A stretch of 64,000 nt of DNA from Spiroplasma apis B31 (GCF_000500935.1 NC_022998.1:434001-498000), one strand, 5' to 3'. Positions 30,270 through 41,876 are shown, counted from the first letter of the stretch. The notes: a model not told the origin generated them from the sequence alone. Numbers and translations are program-made.

Positions 30270-31199
30270 TTGTCAAAAATAGTCGTTATTGTTGGTCCAA
30301 CCGCATCAGGTAAAACTGATTTGTCAGTCATACTAGCACAAAAATTTAATGGAGAATGTATCAATGCAGATTCTACCCAAATTTTTCAAGGTACAGATAT
30401 TGCAACTAATAAAATATCAGAAAGTGAAATGCAAGGCATTCCACATCATTTATTTTCAATAAAAAAAGTTAATGAAAGTTATAGCGTTGCTGATTACCAA
30501 AGAGATGGTCGAAAGATAATAAATGAGGTATTAGAACGAGGAAAACTACCGATTATTGTTGGAGGCACTGGACTTTTCATTAATGCACTTATAATGAACT
30601 ATAATTTTAATAGTAAAGAACATATTCCTGATTTTGAAAATAAATATAGTAATTTGGATAATCAAGAATTATGAAATGTATTAAAAAAAGTTGATAAAGA
30701 AGCAGCTCTTTCGATACATCCAAACAATAGATACAGAGTTTTAAGAGCGCTTGAAATTTTCGAAATAAATGGACAAGTAAAATCAACGATAATAAAAAAT
30801 AATAAACATATGTTTTATGACGAAGTAATTATTATTGGTATAGAACCAGATAGGAAACTTCTACATAAAAAAATTGAAGATAGGGTTTTAAAACTAGTCG
30901 AAAAAGGTTTATTCGAAGAAATAAAAAAAGCATGATCAGATAATAATTACAATGAGACTTCGCAAGCTTTGAAGTGTATTGGTGGACCAGAAATTCTATC
31001 TTATCTAAAAAATGAAATTAATTATGAAAGATGTATTGAATTGATGCAAAGAAATAATAGAAGATATGCAAGAAGACAATTAACATGGTTTAAAAATCAA
31101 TTTGAGGACGTAAAATGATTTAATCATGATTATCAAAACTTTCAAGTAATGACTGAAAATGTATCAAATTATATACATTTGAAGTTAAATAATTTATAA
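30270..31199 (+). CDS. miaA: tRNA dimethylallyltransferase
   Basis: 309 residues, TTG start set by AAAAGGAGGTTAAC. P-loop GPTASGKT (9-16), NADSTQIFQGTDIATNKI (family: D-S-x-Q-x-Y-x-x-h-D-I-x-T-A-K), GIPHHLFSI and LPIIVGGTGLF are all MiaA motifs; NRYRVLRALEIF and QRNNRRYARRQLTWFK follow. It adds dimethylallyl to A37 of tRNAs reading UNN codons. It lies behind the structured leader at 30092-30210 and 22 bases before an RpiR regulator. Confidence 0.95.
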
Positions 31200-31220
31200 T
31201 AAAAAAAATGAGGCGATATT

Positions 31221-32000
31221 ATGATTTCAATGTATGAACGTGTAGAAAACCTAATCAAAGATAACAGAAATACCACTTTTAAAATTATAGCTAAACAGTT
31301 GTTACTTGATTTCCAGCAAGGGATATTTAAATCACAAAATGAACTTGCTGAAACTTGTTTTGTTTCATTGGCAACAATTACTCAATTTTCTAAAGCAACC
31401 TTGTGTGAAGGTTACAAAGAATTAACAATCCGTTTGAAAATAGAATACGAAAACACTCTTGGTGGTAATCGTCATGATGCACCAAAAAAAATAGATTATG
31501 AGAATCTTGATTTGACCAACTTTGAGGCTATTAAGACCTGAGTTTATGAGTCTTCTGATTTCATTTTAAAGTTCTCAAAAATTATTAATAAAAGAAGAAA
31601 ATTGTGAATTGCACCTTCGTTTCAATCAATGCAATCAGCAGTTTATCTTCAAACAATTTTAAGAAATCAAGGCATTGAAGTTCATATAATGGATAGTTCT
31701 ATCAATGTTGAAATTGTAAGACATATTGATTTTAAAAATGAAGTTGTTTTAATTCTTTTCACAGGGAGAGATACTGATACACTTTCTAGAATGCTTGACT
31801 TCTTAAAAATATTGACTGCTCATGTATTTATTATTACAACACAAAACCACATAACAGAAATTCCAGACGATAGTAGATGAGAAAAACTTATGGTTAATTA
31901 TCCTATAAGCACAAATGATTATCGATACCGTTCAATTGCAATGATGATATTGTTTTTCTTAATCTCAGAAAAAGTTTTTTTAAATGCTAAAATAAAATAA
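31221..32000 (+). CDS. RpiR/MurR-family transcriptional regulator
   Basis: 259 residues with two TGA Trp codons. Residues 10-85 form the RpiR-type helix-turn-helix (SQNELAETCFVSLATITQFSKATLCEGYKEL), and residues 110-230 the SIS sugar-phosphate-binding domain (RRKLWIAPSFQSMQSAVYLQTIL, VVLILFTGRDTDTLSRMLDFL, HVFIITTQ). The usual S-x-S-G-x-T sensor loop is replaced by FTGRDTDT, so the ligand may differ. GAGGCGATATT precedes the ATG. No sugar operon is adjacent, so the target is unknown. Confidence 0.85.
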
Positions 32001-32093
32001 TTATTATTTTATTTACAATTATTTATTTTATTTGGTGTATTATTGTTTGTAGGTTGATAACATAAAAAAATATCAAAAAAGTTTTAAAATTTA

Positions 32094-32122
32094 TTGACAC
32101 AAATGTATTAATGATATATTAT
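32094..32122 (+). promoter_or_regulatory. tRNA promoter
   Basis: TTGACA (32094-32099), 17-base spacer, TATTAT (32117-32122); the only consensus -35 box noted in the window. Confidence 0.7.
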
Positions 32123-32139
32123 CTACTTGTGTTTGATTC

Positions 32140-32213
32140 GCGGGTGTAGTTTAATGGTAGAACTTCAGCCTTCCAAGCTGACTGTGAGGGTTCGATTCCC
32201 TTCACCCGCTCCA
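32140..32213 (+). tRNA. tRNA-Gly, anticodon UCC
   Basis: Acceptor GCGGGTG pairs with CACCCGC; D-arm region AGTTTAATGGTAGAACT; anticodon stem TCAGC/GCTGA with loop CTTCCAA (anticodon TCC); T-loop GGTTCGATTCC. The discriminator T is followed by a genome-encoded CCA (32211-32213). UCC reads all Gly GGN codons in many mollicutes. Confidence 0.95.
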
Positions 32214-32223
32214 TTATGAAAGT

Positions 32224-32249
32224 TAACCTCAATATGAGGTTTTTTTATT
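32224..32249 (+). terminator. Terminator after tRNA-Gly
   Basis: AACCTC-AATAT-GAGGTT followed by six or more T. Confidence 0.85.
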
Positions 32250-32270
32250 TATTAATTGGAAAGGTAAGTT

Positions 32271-32999
32271 ATGAAAGAAAATAAAAAGCAAATAAATTTT
32301 ATAAGAGAGTTTAATAATGATAGAACTAATTTTTTATTAAGTGTCTTATTCGTATCTATCGAATCACTGATCCCTGGAATCACAATTTGAATTCTTGTAG
32401 GGTTTGATTTTGGTGTAACAATGAACCAAAATTTACCACAACCAGTAATCGGTTTTGTTGCACTTATTTGTTTTGTTTATTTTCTTTATACTTTTTTATC
32501 TACAACAATCTTTTATTTTTGTAAATTTCATAAAGCTGATAACTTTACATTCTCGATCACAATTACTGTAGCAATAATAACTGTTATTTTGATTGGATAT
32601 AAGTTACCTAATAAAAATGTTTGAATTCTAGTCAAATTCATAATAGTGGTAGTGGCAATTATATTAAGCATGAGTATTTCTGTTTTTACTACATTAGTTT
32701 TTAAAAATTATGAACTTCGCCGAAAAGAAAATTTAGAGATCATGTACAAAGCATGAAAAAATGGTGACAAAATACCAACTAATAAAGAGATAAAATTAAG
32801 AAGGTACGAAACTTACATCTTCAAAAAAAATAAGAGACAAGAAGATTTGCAAAAGTTTAAACAGGAACTAGATTATAAAATCAACAAACAACTAGAAGAA
32901 CGTGAGAACAAAAAAAATCAAAGAATAAAAAATATAAATGATAAACTTGATGAAAAAGAAAATAAAAAAAGAAATAAAAAAAATAGTAACTTTAAATAG
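32271..32999 (+). CDS. Four-helix membrane protein with charged coiled-coil tail
   Basis: 242 residues. Hydrophobic segments near residues 22-47, 57-80, 88-108 and 116-140 are followed by about 100 residues of Lys/Glu/Asn-rich cytoplasmic helix (KQELDYKINKQLEEREN...). No family recognised. AAAGGTAAGTT precedes the ATG. Convergent with the kinase gene on the other strand; the shared hairpin ATAGTAAC/GTTACTAT covers its stop codon. Confidence 0.65.
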
Positions 33000-33010
33000 T
33001 TACTATTTTA
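32984..33010. terminator. Terminator shared by convergent genes
   Basis: ATAGTAAC-TTTAAATA-GTTACTAT spans the TAG stop of the plus-strand gene and the TAG stop of the minus-strand gene. Confidence 0.7.
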
Positions 33011-33803
33011 TATCTTTTCTTTCTTTAAGTACTTTGTATTTTATTTTTGCAATTTTGTAATATATTTTTTCCTTAGTTTTTTCATACATATAATTAGCTC
33101 ATAAAGTCCACAATAAATCTTGATATTTGATAACAAAGTTTAAAATATACATTTCATTTTTCTTTAAAATTCCCTCATTTAAACATTCTTCAATAAAAAT
33201 ATTAACAAAGTCATCGTTACTAGAACAAGTTTCTGTAATGAAACTTGCTATATCAAAGAACTTATTATTTAACATAACAAAGTCGTAATCTATCAATATT
33301 AACTCTTGGTCCTTAATTAAGATATTTCCTGGAACCAAATCATTATGACTAATAACTTGTTCCAAGTTATCGATGATTTTCAACTTTTGCTTAATTAATT
33401 CATATTCTTGAGTTAAGTCATAAAACATTGTTTTAATACCATTATAAAAAAAATCTAAAAAAAACTCATAATCAAAGTTTTTTATATTTTTTTTATTGAC
33501 ATCAACTTCATGCATTTTCTTAATAGCTGATGCAACCATTTTGAGATGATTTTCTTGAAGTCCAAGTTCCTCTATTGTAAAGTGATTTGTTAAAATTTGA
33601 AATTTTGAGGTTAGTTCTCCATTTTCAAATGAAAAAGCTGCAGGTTTTAACATAATTTTTTGATCAGCATCGATAAACTCTAATAATACGTTTTTTTCAT
33701 TTTTCTTATCTAGATACTCTATGGTTATTGGTTTCGATTTTTTAACTATGTAGCCTTTTTCAACAGTGATATCATTTGTTAACCCCTTGTAAGTTTTTTT
33801 CAT
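33003..33803 (-). CDS. Choline/ethanolamine kinase-like phosphotransferase (LicA-like)
   Basis: 266 residues. VISHNDLVPGNILI holds the catalytic Asp of the aminoglycoside/choline kinase family (H-x-D-h-x-x-x-N), and ELILIDYDFVMLNNKFFDIASFI is the metal-binding D-x-E/D-x-h segment with the family's F-D-L-A. This matches bacterial LicA-type choline kinases. A TGA Trp at 33101-33099 extends the protein by 31 basic residues to a TAG at 33005-33003. I chose ATG 33803 because GAGGTGGCAAAA lies just before it. Substrate (choline, ethanolamine, thiamine or other) is not fixed by sequence. Confidence 0.75.
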
Positions 33804-33832
33804 TTTTGCCACCTCAAGTTAATGTTATTCTA

Positions 33833-33838
33833 TATAAT
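33833..33838 (+). promoter_or_regulatory. Promoter -10 of rdgB
   Basis: TATAAT at 33833-33838, 18 bases before the ATG; GAGGGAAAT is the ribosome binding site. Confidence 0.5.
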
Positions 33839-33856
33839 CTAAAAAAAGAGGGAAAT

Positions 33857-34465
33857 ATGAAAAAAATATGAATTGCAACTAATAATGAAGGAAAAATAAA
33901 AGACTTTAAAACTATACTAACTGATTATGAAATTAAGACTTTAAAAGATTTGGATAAAAATATTGATATTCCTGAGAATGAAAACACTTTTGAAGGCAAC
34001 TCATTAGCAAAAGCAAAGTACTTAGCTAAAATTGTTAATGAAAAAGTTATAGCAGACGATTCTGGAATTTGTATTGATAATCTTGATAATTTTCCAGGGG
34101 TTTATTCTGCAAGGTGAGCTAAACCATTGACTGATTGGTCCAAGATAAATGATAAGTTATTATCTAAATTAGAAGAAGCAAATTTATTGGCACCAAATGA
34201 CAGAAAAGCTCACTTTATTTCATGCATCACATTCTTAGATGAAAAAAACAATATTCATAAAACATTTGTTGGTAGGGTTGATGGCATTATATCATTCGAA
34301 CAAAAAGGCGAAAATGGTTTTGCATATGATAAGATATTTATTCCTAATGGTTATACTAAGACTTTTGCGGAAATGACATTTGAAGAAAAAAACTCTATAT
34401 CACACAGACGACAAGCGATCGAACTGATGAAAAATTTTTTTAAAGAATATAACAAAGAAAATTAA
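33857..34465 (+). CDS. rdgB: XTP/dITP diphosphatase (HAM1 family)
   Basis: 202 residues. WIATNNEGKIKDFKTIL (family: A-T-x-N-x-x-K), EGNSLAKAKY, VIADDSGICIDNL (family: D-D-S-G-L), PGVYSARWA, GFAYDKIFIPNG and AEMTFEEKNSISHRRQA are the full set of Ham1 motifs. It hydrolyses inosine and xanthosine triphosphates, keeping them out of DNA and RNA, which suits an organism relying on purine salvage. Confidence 0.93.
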
Positions 34466-34531
34466 TATGTAGAAAAACCTTGAAACTTGTTAAAATATTA
34501 GTAAGTAATTCGAAAAATTATTAAGATATTT

Positions 34532-34573
34532 TATAATGATAATCGTAGAGAGTTTCTAGCTCTCTTTTGTTTT
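34532..34573 (+). promoter_or_regulatory. Promoter and 5' hairpin of trmL
   Basis: TATAAT at 34532-34537, then AGAGAG-TTTCTAG-CTCTCT (34547-34565) and TTTTGTTTT. The hairpin would lie at the very 5' end of the mRNA, more a stabilising element than a terminator. Confidence 0.45.
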
Positions 34574-34582
34574 GGAGGAATT

Positions 34583-35098
34583 ATGCGTAAATTAAATGTT
34601 GTTTTATATGAACCAGAAATAGCTGCAAATGTTGGTGCAATTATGAGAACATGTGCATTAATTGGGGCTAAATTACACTTAATCGAACCTTTTGGTTTCG
34701 TATTTGATAAAAGAAACTTTCTTAGAAGTAGTGCAAATAACTTTGAAGGGTGCGAATTTGCTAGATATGAAGATTGAGATGAGTTCATAAACATAAATCA
34801 ACCAAAAGAATTATTTTTTATGACTAGATATGGAAAAAAACCGCCATCTTCTTTTGATTTCAAGGTCATATCTGAAAGCATATTTTTAGTTTTTGGTAGA
34901 GAATCTACTGGAATTCCAACAAATATTCTGAAAGAGAATCTTGAAAGATGTTTTAGAATCCCTATGTTATCAACTGGTAGAAGTTTGAATATTGCAAATA
35001 GTGTAGGGATAGCATCTTATGAAGTATTAAGACAATGAGATTATGAAGGTCTTAGCCTAGTAGAAGTTGAAAAGGGCGAGGATTATTTAGAAAGATAA
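34583..35098 (+). CDS. trmL: tRNA (cytidine34/uridine34-2'-O)-methyltransferase
   Basis: 171 residues. LNVVLYEPEIAANVGAIMRTCAL is the TrmL opening (E-P-x-I-P-x-N-T-G-N-x-x-R), with LVFGRESTGIPTNIL and the SPOUT knot RIPMLSTGRSLNIANSVGIASYEVLRQ. It 2'-O-methylates the wobble base of Leu tRNAs. TTTTGGAGGAATT precedes the ATG. The helicase gene follows 36 bases later with its own ribosome binding site. Confidence 0.93.
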
Positions 35099-35134
35099 AT
35101 TATAAAAAGGTATAATCAAAAAGCGAGGTAAAAA

Positions 35135-36499
35135 ATGAAATTTTCAGATTTTGGATTTAAAAAATTCTTAAATGATGCATTAGAAAAAATAGGATTTGTT
35201 AGTCCTACAAAAATACAAGAAAAGGTAATACCTTTACTTAAAAAACATAAATCAGTGATTGCTCAATCACATACAGGGACTGGAAAGACACATTCATTTT
35301 TATTACCTATTTTGAACAACATTGATTATGAAAGTAAAAAAACACAGTTTGTAATAGTTACGCCAACTAGAGAACTTGCAAGACAAATTTATAAAAATGT
35401 TAAAGAGTTATTAGAATTTAACTCTGAAAGCTCAGTTGCCTTGTTTGTTGGAGGAGATGACTTCGAGAAACAAGCTATAGCTTTAAAAAATAAACAACCA
35501 TTAATAGTTGTTGGGACACCAACTAGGTTAAAAAACTTGTATGAGCAAAATGCTTTACAAATCACAACAGCTAAAAATGTCGTTATCGACGAGTGTGATA
35601 TGATATTTGACCTAGGTTTCATTGATGAGTTGGACTTCATATTATCTAAAATGAATGAGAATGTTTCAATAAGTTTATTTTCAGCAACTATTAGTAATGG
35701 TTTAAAACCATTTCTATCAAAATATCTTTCTAAAGCTATTTTTATAGAGAGTACTGAAAAAAAACCAAGTAATAAAAATATTGAACACGTTCTAGTATGA
35801 ACAAAAAACAAAGAAAATAAAGATGTACTAAAAATAATCGTAGATTCAATTAATCCATATATCGCAATGATTTTTGTAAATAAAAAAGATCAAATAAAAG
35901 AAATAATTTCATGACTAAATGAGTTTGGTATAAAAAATGTTGGTGAATTACACGGAGATTTAGATGCTCGTGTAAGAACAAATATGCAAAAGAGAATCCA
36001 AAATATGGAGTTTAAATGAATAGTTGCAAGTGATGTTGCATCCCGTGGTATGGATATTGATGGTGTTAGTCATATAATTTCGATAGATTTACCAAAAGAA
36101 TTGGAATATTATGTTCACAGGAGTGGAAGAACAGGTAGAAATAACTATACTGGTCAAAGTTACATTTTATTTAATTCAAATAATCAACACCAAATTGATA
36201 CTTTGAAATCAATGGGGTTCACTTTTACAAATAAAAAACTTGTACAAAACGATTTAGTTGAAATAACTCAAAAAAGTAAAAAGAAAGTTATAAATAAAAA
36301 TAATCCAGCTAACATCGAAGAACAAAAAATAATCAGCAAATATAAAGCTAAATCAATTAAACCTGGATACAAAAAGAAACGTAAGGCAGAAATCGATAAA
36401 ATTAAGAAAGACATTCGAAGAAAACATATTAAAGAATCAATTGCTAAAATTAAAAAAGCAAAATACAAAAAAAGACGTGAAGATTTGTTTGACAATTAA
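35135..36499 (+). CDS. DEAD-box RNA helicase
   Basis: 454 residues. Q motif GFVSPTKIQ (20-28), motif [11 protein letters not shown] (43-52), Ia TPTRELA (76-82), motif II is DECD (152-155) instead of DEAD, motif III SAT, and motifs [13 protein letters not shown] and HRSGRTGR. The C-terminal 100 residues are strongly basic ([17 protein letters not shown]...), as in CshA/CsdA-like helicases acting on ribosome assembly or mRNA decay. TGA Trp codons at 35798-35800 and later continue the frame. Confidence 0.92.
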
Positions 36500-36540
36500 A
36501 AAATTACAATATTAAAGTTTAAAAATGAACTTATATGTTC

Positions 36541-36546
36541 TATAAT
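36541..36546 (+). promoter_or_regulatory. Promoter -10 of the ravA-viaA unit
   Basis: TATAAT at 36541-36546, with AAGGGGAGCAATT before the ravA ATG. Confidence 0.55.
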
Positions 36547-36570
36547 CATAATATTTAAAGGGGAGCAATT

Positions 36571-38076
36571 ATGGATATAACAGAAAGAATTAAAAAGCTG
36601 ATTGAGGTACTTTCTTATCAAGTTTATGAAAAAGAAACAATCTTCAAATTAGCAATGTTAGCACTCTTGGGTGAAGAGTCTATTTTTTTACTAGGTAAGC
36701 CAGGTATAGCAAAGTCGCTTATATCTCGTAGAATGAAATTCGCAATTAAAAACGGGAAAAATTTTGAATATTTGATGAGTAAATTCTCAACTCCAGAAGA
36801 AATATATGGTCCTATTGATCTTAAATTACTTAAAGAAGGAAAATATGTTAGAGTTATTGATGGTTTCTTACCATCAGCTAATGTTGGATTTTTAGACGAA
36901 ATTTGAAAAGCTGGACCAAGTATTCAAAATACACTTCTTACAATTATTAATGAGAAACTTTTTAGAAACGGACCAAATGATATTAAGGTTCCTTTGAAAT
37001 TATTAATTTCAGCATCAAACGAACTACCAGCAGAGGGTGAAGGATTAGAAGCCCTTTTCGATAGATTCATTATTAGATACATTGCAGAGGGTTTAAAAAG
37101 TGAAAATAACTTTGATGATCTATTAAATTCAGATTCTGCATTAGATGTTGATGTTGATCCAAGTCTACAAATCTCAATTGTTGAATTAGAGGCTTGAAAA
37201 AAACAATCTAGACAAGTCAATATGAGTAGAAAAACTTTAGACTTTATACACTATTTCAGAAAAAAAATGCAAAAAGACACAAATGGAGAAGCTTATATAT
37301 CAGACCGTAGATGAAAGAAAATAGCTGGTTTGATGAAAACAAGTGCCTTTTTTAATGGAAGAGGGGAAACTGACATCCCAGACTTATTCGTTATTCCTTT
37401 TTGTATATGAGATAATGAAGAACAAGAGAAAACCTATAAAGAAATCTTTTTCCAAGCATTTTTGGACCAGTTTGGTTTAGATTGAAGAAATGAAAAAAGA
37501 AACTTATTAAATCAACTTGATACAATTAACTCTCAAATTGGTCAAGTAGAAGCACAATATTTAAGATTAACTCCATACGACTCTCCCTTTAGAGGAAAAC
37601 TTATTGGTACCTATTATTTAATCAACTTTACAGACGGTGGTGACAACTACAGATATTGTTTTATTTCCGCTGCTGACTGAAATAAAATAAGTAAATTAAC
37701 TAGTGAATCTTTCGAAGTGGAACTACACTTTGGACCAAACATAAATAAATATGTTGGTAGCCAAGTTACATTAGTTAAATCTTACAAATCTGATCAAATA
37801 CTTTTTGTTAATGAAAACAAAAAGTATCAAGTTCAGAATGATAATCCTGGAGAATTTAATAATCAAATGATAACTTTAAGTCAAGAAGTTCAAGAAGTTG
37901 AAAAAAAAGTCTTAGAAGTTTCAAAGAAAATGTACAAAGAATATAAAAAATATACAGGTATGAATTGTATTTTCTTTGAAGATATTTATAACGAAAAAAT
38001 ATCTGAAGCATTTGATACTTTTAATAAGAAAACTTCTAACGAAGAACAATCAGACATCGAAATTGAACAATATTAA
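36571..38076 (+). CDS. ravA: RavA-type MoxR AAA+ ATPase
   Basis: 501 residues, the same length as E. coli RavA (498). Walker A GKPGIAKS (42-49), FEYLMSKFSTPEEIYGPID, Walker B FLDEIW (107-112), NELPAEGEGLEALFDRF and AYISDRRWKKIAG...SAFFNGR all match RavA closely from memory. The C-terminal half carries the beta-rich LARA-like region and a coiled coil. RavA forms hexamers and works with the VWA protein ViaA, encoded 21 bases downstream. In enterobacteria the pair acts as a chaperone-like complex on membrane and respiratory proteins; the target here is unknown. Confidence 0.92.
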
Positions 38077-38097
38077 TCGATAAAAGAGGGTGGCATT

Positions 38098-39765
38098 ATG
38101 GAATTTGATTTAGAAAAACCTAAAAGTGAAATAAACAAAGAGCTTGAAAAGTTAAGAAAGAAAGATCTTCACAACAGCGAATTTTTGTTATTCAAAAAAA
38201 ACCATGAACATGCCGCAGAGCAATTAGATGATAAAATTAATAATTTTTATAGCGCCTCTAAAATGTCGACTATCAATCAAATAAAATTACCTGAACCAAT
38301 TAGAAAAGAAATTGTCTATTACAACTTTATTTCCGATAAATATGATGAAGTAAGTTTTGCTAAGAATATCAATTTAATACAAACAAAGTTGATGGAGTTT
38401 GACTCTCCATTTTCAACATATATTGATACAATGAAATGAAAAATTGATAATGGTTATGTTGAACTAAGAGGACGCGAATGGTTAACTGAATTTTTTAGTA
38501 CTTGAACATTTATGTTAACTAAAAGAATTATAGATTTTCGTATGAAGACTGTCGAAGATTTGCGCTATAACTATTTAGTTGAAATTTACTCTATAATAAA
38601 AAACTACGGAAAGTATGCCCGTATTTATAAAACTATGTATGACGTTTTTGGTAAGGTGGCAAATATCGAAGATGAATTAAAAAATCAAAATATAGAATCA
38701 ATCTCTAGATTCACTGAGTTCCTTTTTAAAGATCCATCAATTCTAAAAATTGCCGAAATGCTTGGTAGGCTTAATGGTGAAGATGACAAAATGGAAGTAA
38801 ACATTACTGAACAAATTACAACTTACCCTACAGAAGTTAAATTACCTTATAACCCAGAAGAGTTAGTTGGTATAACAATGTCAAAAGATATTGAAAGACT
38901 ATTACCAATGGAGCTTGCAAATCTTTTTGATGAAGATTTAGAAATTATATTTTTTAAAAAGTTTGTTGAATCACAATTACAATCATTTTTGTTTGAGTCA
39001 AATGAAAGAATTATTGAGCATGAGATTGAAGAGGTTGAATACGAAGCTCCAATTCCGTTGGAACAAGGAAAGTTTATAATTTGTATAGATACTTCTAGTT
39101 CGATGGAAGGTGCTGGTGAATATATCGCCAAAGCATTATCAATGGCGGTTGCAAAAGTAGCTTTAAAAGAAAACAGGGATTTAATTTTTTTAAACTTTGC
39201 AAATCAACATGTTGAAGAATTCGTTGTCAAAGCAAGAAATGTAAATATTAAAAAAATGTTAGAGTTTCTTGCAAATTCATTTTATGGTAGAACAAACTCT
39301 GTTCCTGCTTTTCAAAAAGCAATACAAAAAATGACAACCGAAGAATTTAAAAGAGCTGATCTTTTAATGGTTTCAGATTTCATGATGGATTCTGTTCCAA
39401 ATAAAACTAGACTACAAATTGCTAATTTAAAAGAAAACTATAATAGATTTCATTCTTTAGTGGTTGGTACAATGCCAAATGTTGAAACACAAGAAGTTTT
39501 TGATAATGTTATGTACTACGATCCTAACGACCCTTATGCAACTCAACAAATTGTAAAATCATTAAATGAAACTTTAAGAGACCTAAGAGAACTTAAAGAA
39601 GAAGAAGTTGCTTATCGTGATGAACAATTAGCTGAAATGAATGCTATTAGAGATAAAAAAAGAATGCGAGAAGTTCATAAGACTTCACCAAAATCTAAAA
39701 AATTAGAAAAAGCAAAACAAAAAGCTCAAGAGTTAGAGAAAAGAAATAAAGAACTATTTGGTTAA
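38098..39765 (+). CDS. viaA: ViaA-type VWA domain protein
   Basis: 555 residues. The N-terminal two thirds are helical, including ERLLPMELANLFDEDLEIIFFKKF, which parallels the ViaA segment ahead of its VWA domain. GKFIICIDTSSSMEGAGEY (MIDAS D-T-S-S-S at 331-335) starts the VWA domain, with ENRDLIFLNFA, FYGRTNSVPAF (the Thr/Asn loop) and DLLMVSDFMMD (the distal Asp). A Lys/Glu coiled-coil tail ends it. The MIDAS binds metal and a partner acidic residue. It is clearly the partner of ravA just upstream. Confidence 0.9.
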
Positions 39766-39785
39766 GTTTCTTTGAGGGGATATAT

Positions 39786-40148
39786 ATGGAAATTAGAGAA
39801 AAAGGAAACTTGATAATTCTTTATTTTGAAAAAAATGAAGATTTGTTTTCAATGCTTAATAATGTTGTTCGTGAATATATGATAATCGATGCAAAAATAA
39901 CTGGCTTTGGTTTTTTTAAAAGAATGGAGTTTGGTATTCTAACTCAAACAGAACCACTTTTTTTTGGTAAAACTCTTGTAGAAAAGTTAGTGACAGTATC
40001 AGGGGTTCAAGGATTGATTGATAATCGAGATATCTCAATTATGTTTCACGGAGTTGACGCAGAAAAAAATAACTACAATGGCAAATTATTTTCTGCTGAA
40101 ACAATTGAGTCGTTTGTTATGACTTTAGATATTTTGAAAACCGAGTAA
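39786..40148 (+). CDS. PPC (DUF296) domain protein
   Basis: 120 residues, a single PPC domain: EKNEDLFSMLNNVVREYMIIDAKITGFGFFKRMEFGI at the start, then VEKLVTVSGVQGLI and ISIMFHGVDAEKNNYNGKLFSAETIESFVMTL. This is the standard order (gene silencing/lipid-binding trimers; AT-hook-associated in plants). No DNA-binding extension is present. It follows viaA by 20 bases, so it belongs to that unit; its role with RavA/ViaA is unknown. Confidence 0.8.
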   Translation: MEIREKGNLIILYFEKNEDLFSMLNNVVREYMIIDAKITGFGFFKRMEFGILTQTEPLFFGKTLVEKLVTVSGVQGLIDNRDISIMFHGVDAEKNNYNGKLFSAETIESFVMTLDILKTE

Positions 40149-40253
40149 TTAATATTTTTAAAGTAAATAATAATAATCGTTTAGAAGTTTGTATTTATTT
40201 TCCGCAAATAATTATTTGTTGAAAAAAATCAACCCCTTTTATCGATTTTTTAG

Positions 40254-40259
40254 TATAAT
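40254..40259 (+). promoter_or_regulatory. Promoter -10 of fib
   Basis: TATAAT at 40254-40259, 68 bases before the ATG; no -35 box at normal spacing, so strength must come from other features. Confidence 0.55.
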
Positions 40260-40327
40260 AATAATAATCTTTATATATGTTAAACATACTATAGAGGTAA
40301 AAAACGGAAATTATGAGGTGACACAAG

Positions 40328-41866
40328 ATGATCGGAATTATTTCGACAGCCTACTTTACAGTTAAAGATCGTCCTGGAATTAGAACGGTAAAAAAATACT
40401 GATGAAGAAATATGGTTATTCAACATGTTAAATATAGAGGAAAATTTTTTGTTATAGCTACTATCGGATATGGTAAAGCAAATGCTGCTATGGCAATTAC
40501 ATACTTAATGGAAGAATACCCAGGTTTAGAAACAGTACTAAACGTAGACTTGGCATTATCAACAAACGACAAATTTGATACAACAGATACAGTTATGGCA
40601 ACTAAATTTATTTATAGAGATGCAGACTTGACTGTTTTCAAAGATATTAAATATGGACAAATTGTTCATGAACCAGAAGCATTTACTTTCAACACTGAAT
40701 TTGTAAATGAAGTAAAAAACTTCAAACTTGGAGTTTCAGATGGGATTGTAGGAACATCAGATATGTTAATCTACAACTCAAAACAATTTAAAGAAATGGT
40801 TGACAAATATGGTCAAACTATTGATGTTATAGATACAGAAGCTGGAGCATTAGCTCAAGTTGCTAAAAAATCTAGTGTAAACTTTGTTGCAATGAAAATT
40901 ATGTACAACAATGCTTTATCTCCATGAGATAACGATCCACTACACAAATTTAAAATCTATGAAACTGCAAATACATTAAAATACTTATTAGCAAGATTAT
41001 TCAACTTATTATCATCAAGATATGTGTTAGACTTCACAAAAAACTCAATCGATGAATTAGAAGTAATTAACGAGTTATTTGAATTAGAACACGATTCATG
41101 AGTTAAACGCTTTAAGGGTGATGTAGCATCAATCATCTCAGGTATGGGACCATCAATTATGTTGGTTGACAAAAAAAGTCTTAAACCAGAAGCACTTGAT
41201 ATTGTTGAAGTTATGAAATCAAAAATTGAGGATGAAGGTCCATCAAAAGTTATTCTAGGAGAAGATGAGTGAAAAAATGCTCCTAAAAAATGATTACGTA
41301 AATTAATGTTCTTACAAAATATGCATGTTAATGATGATGAACTATTATGAAATAAATCAGCTAAATATGATGTTAAGAAAAGTAAAATAAACTCAATCGA
41401 AGAAGTTTCAAAAGCTATTGCTAAAGCAATTGCAGAACGTTCTCAAGATAAATCTTCATATACTTATGATGGTGCAACAGTTAACAAAAAACACTTGTTA
41501 GTAACTGTTGATGCTGCTATCTCTTTCTACATTACTCACAACCAAACTCACGAGTTTGTAGAAGGTAGAAAAAAAGGTTCTAGTCTTGTTGCTAACGAGT
41601 TCATTAAACACTTAAATGAACAATTAGCAGATGTTGACTCACCATTTGAAAAAATAGTTGTATACATTAAAGTTCCTGCAATGGGAGCAATCAAAATTCC
41701 TGTATTTATCGAAACTAAATCAAAAGCCAACCAACCAGTTGTTTTTGGTGGATTCTCAGCAAAAGATCAAAAAGATTTCACTGTTGTTGATATTACAAGA
41801 AATGATTATGACCCATTGAAAGTTGGTTCATTCAAAGTTACAATTCGTTTGAAAACAAAAGGATAA
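40328..41866 (+). CDS. fib: Spiroplasma fibril protein Fib
   Basis: 512 residues, close to the known Fib length of about 515. MIGIISTAYFTVKDRPGIRTVKKYWWRN, GYGKANAAMAITYL, NVDLALSTNDKFDTTDT, FIYRDADLTVFKDIKYGQIV and IDVIDTEAGALAQVAKKSS match S. citri Fib as I remember it. The N-terminal half has the methylthioadenosine/adenosylhomocysteine nucleosidase fold, including the D-T-E-A nucleoside-binding strand; the C-terminal half is found only in Fib. Fib polymerises into the internal ribbon that sets cell helicity and motility. GAGGTGACACAAG gives the ribosome binding site. It is the strongest taxon marker here. Confidence 0.97.
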
Positions 41867-41876
41867 TTACAAAATA

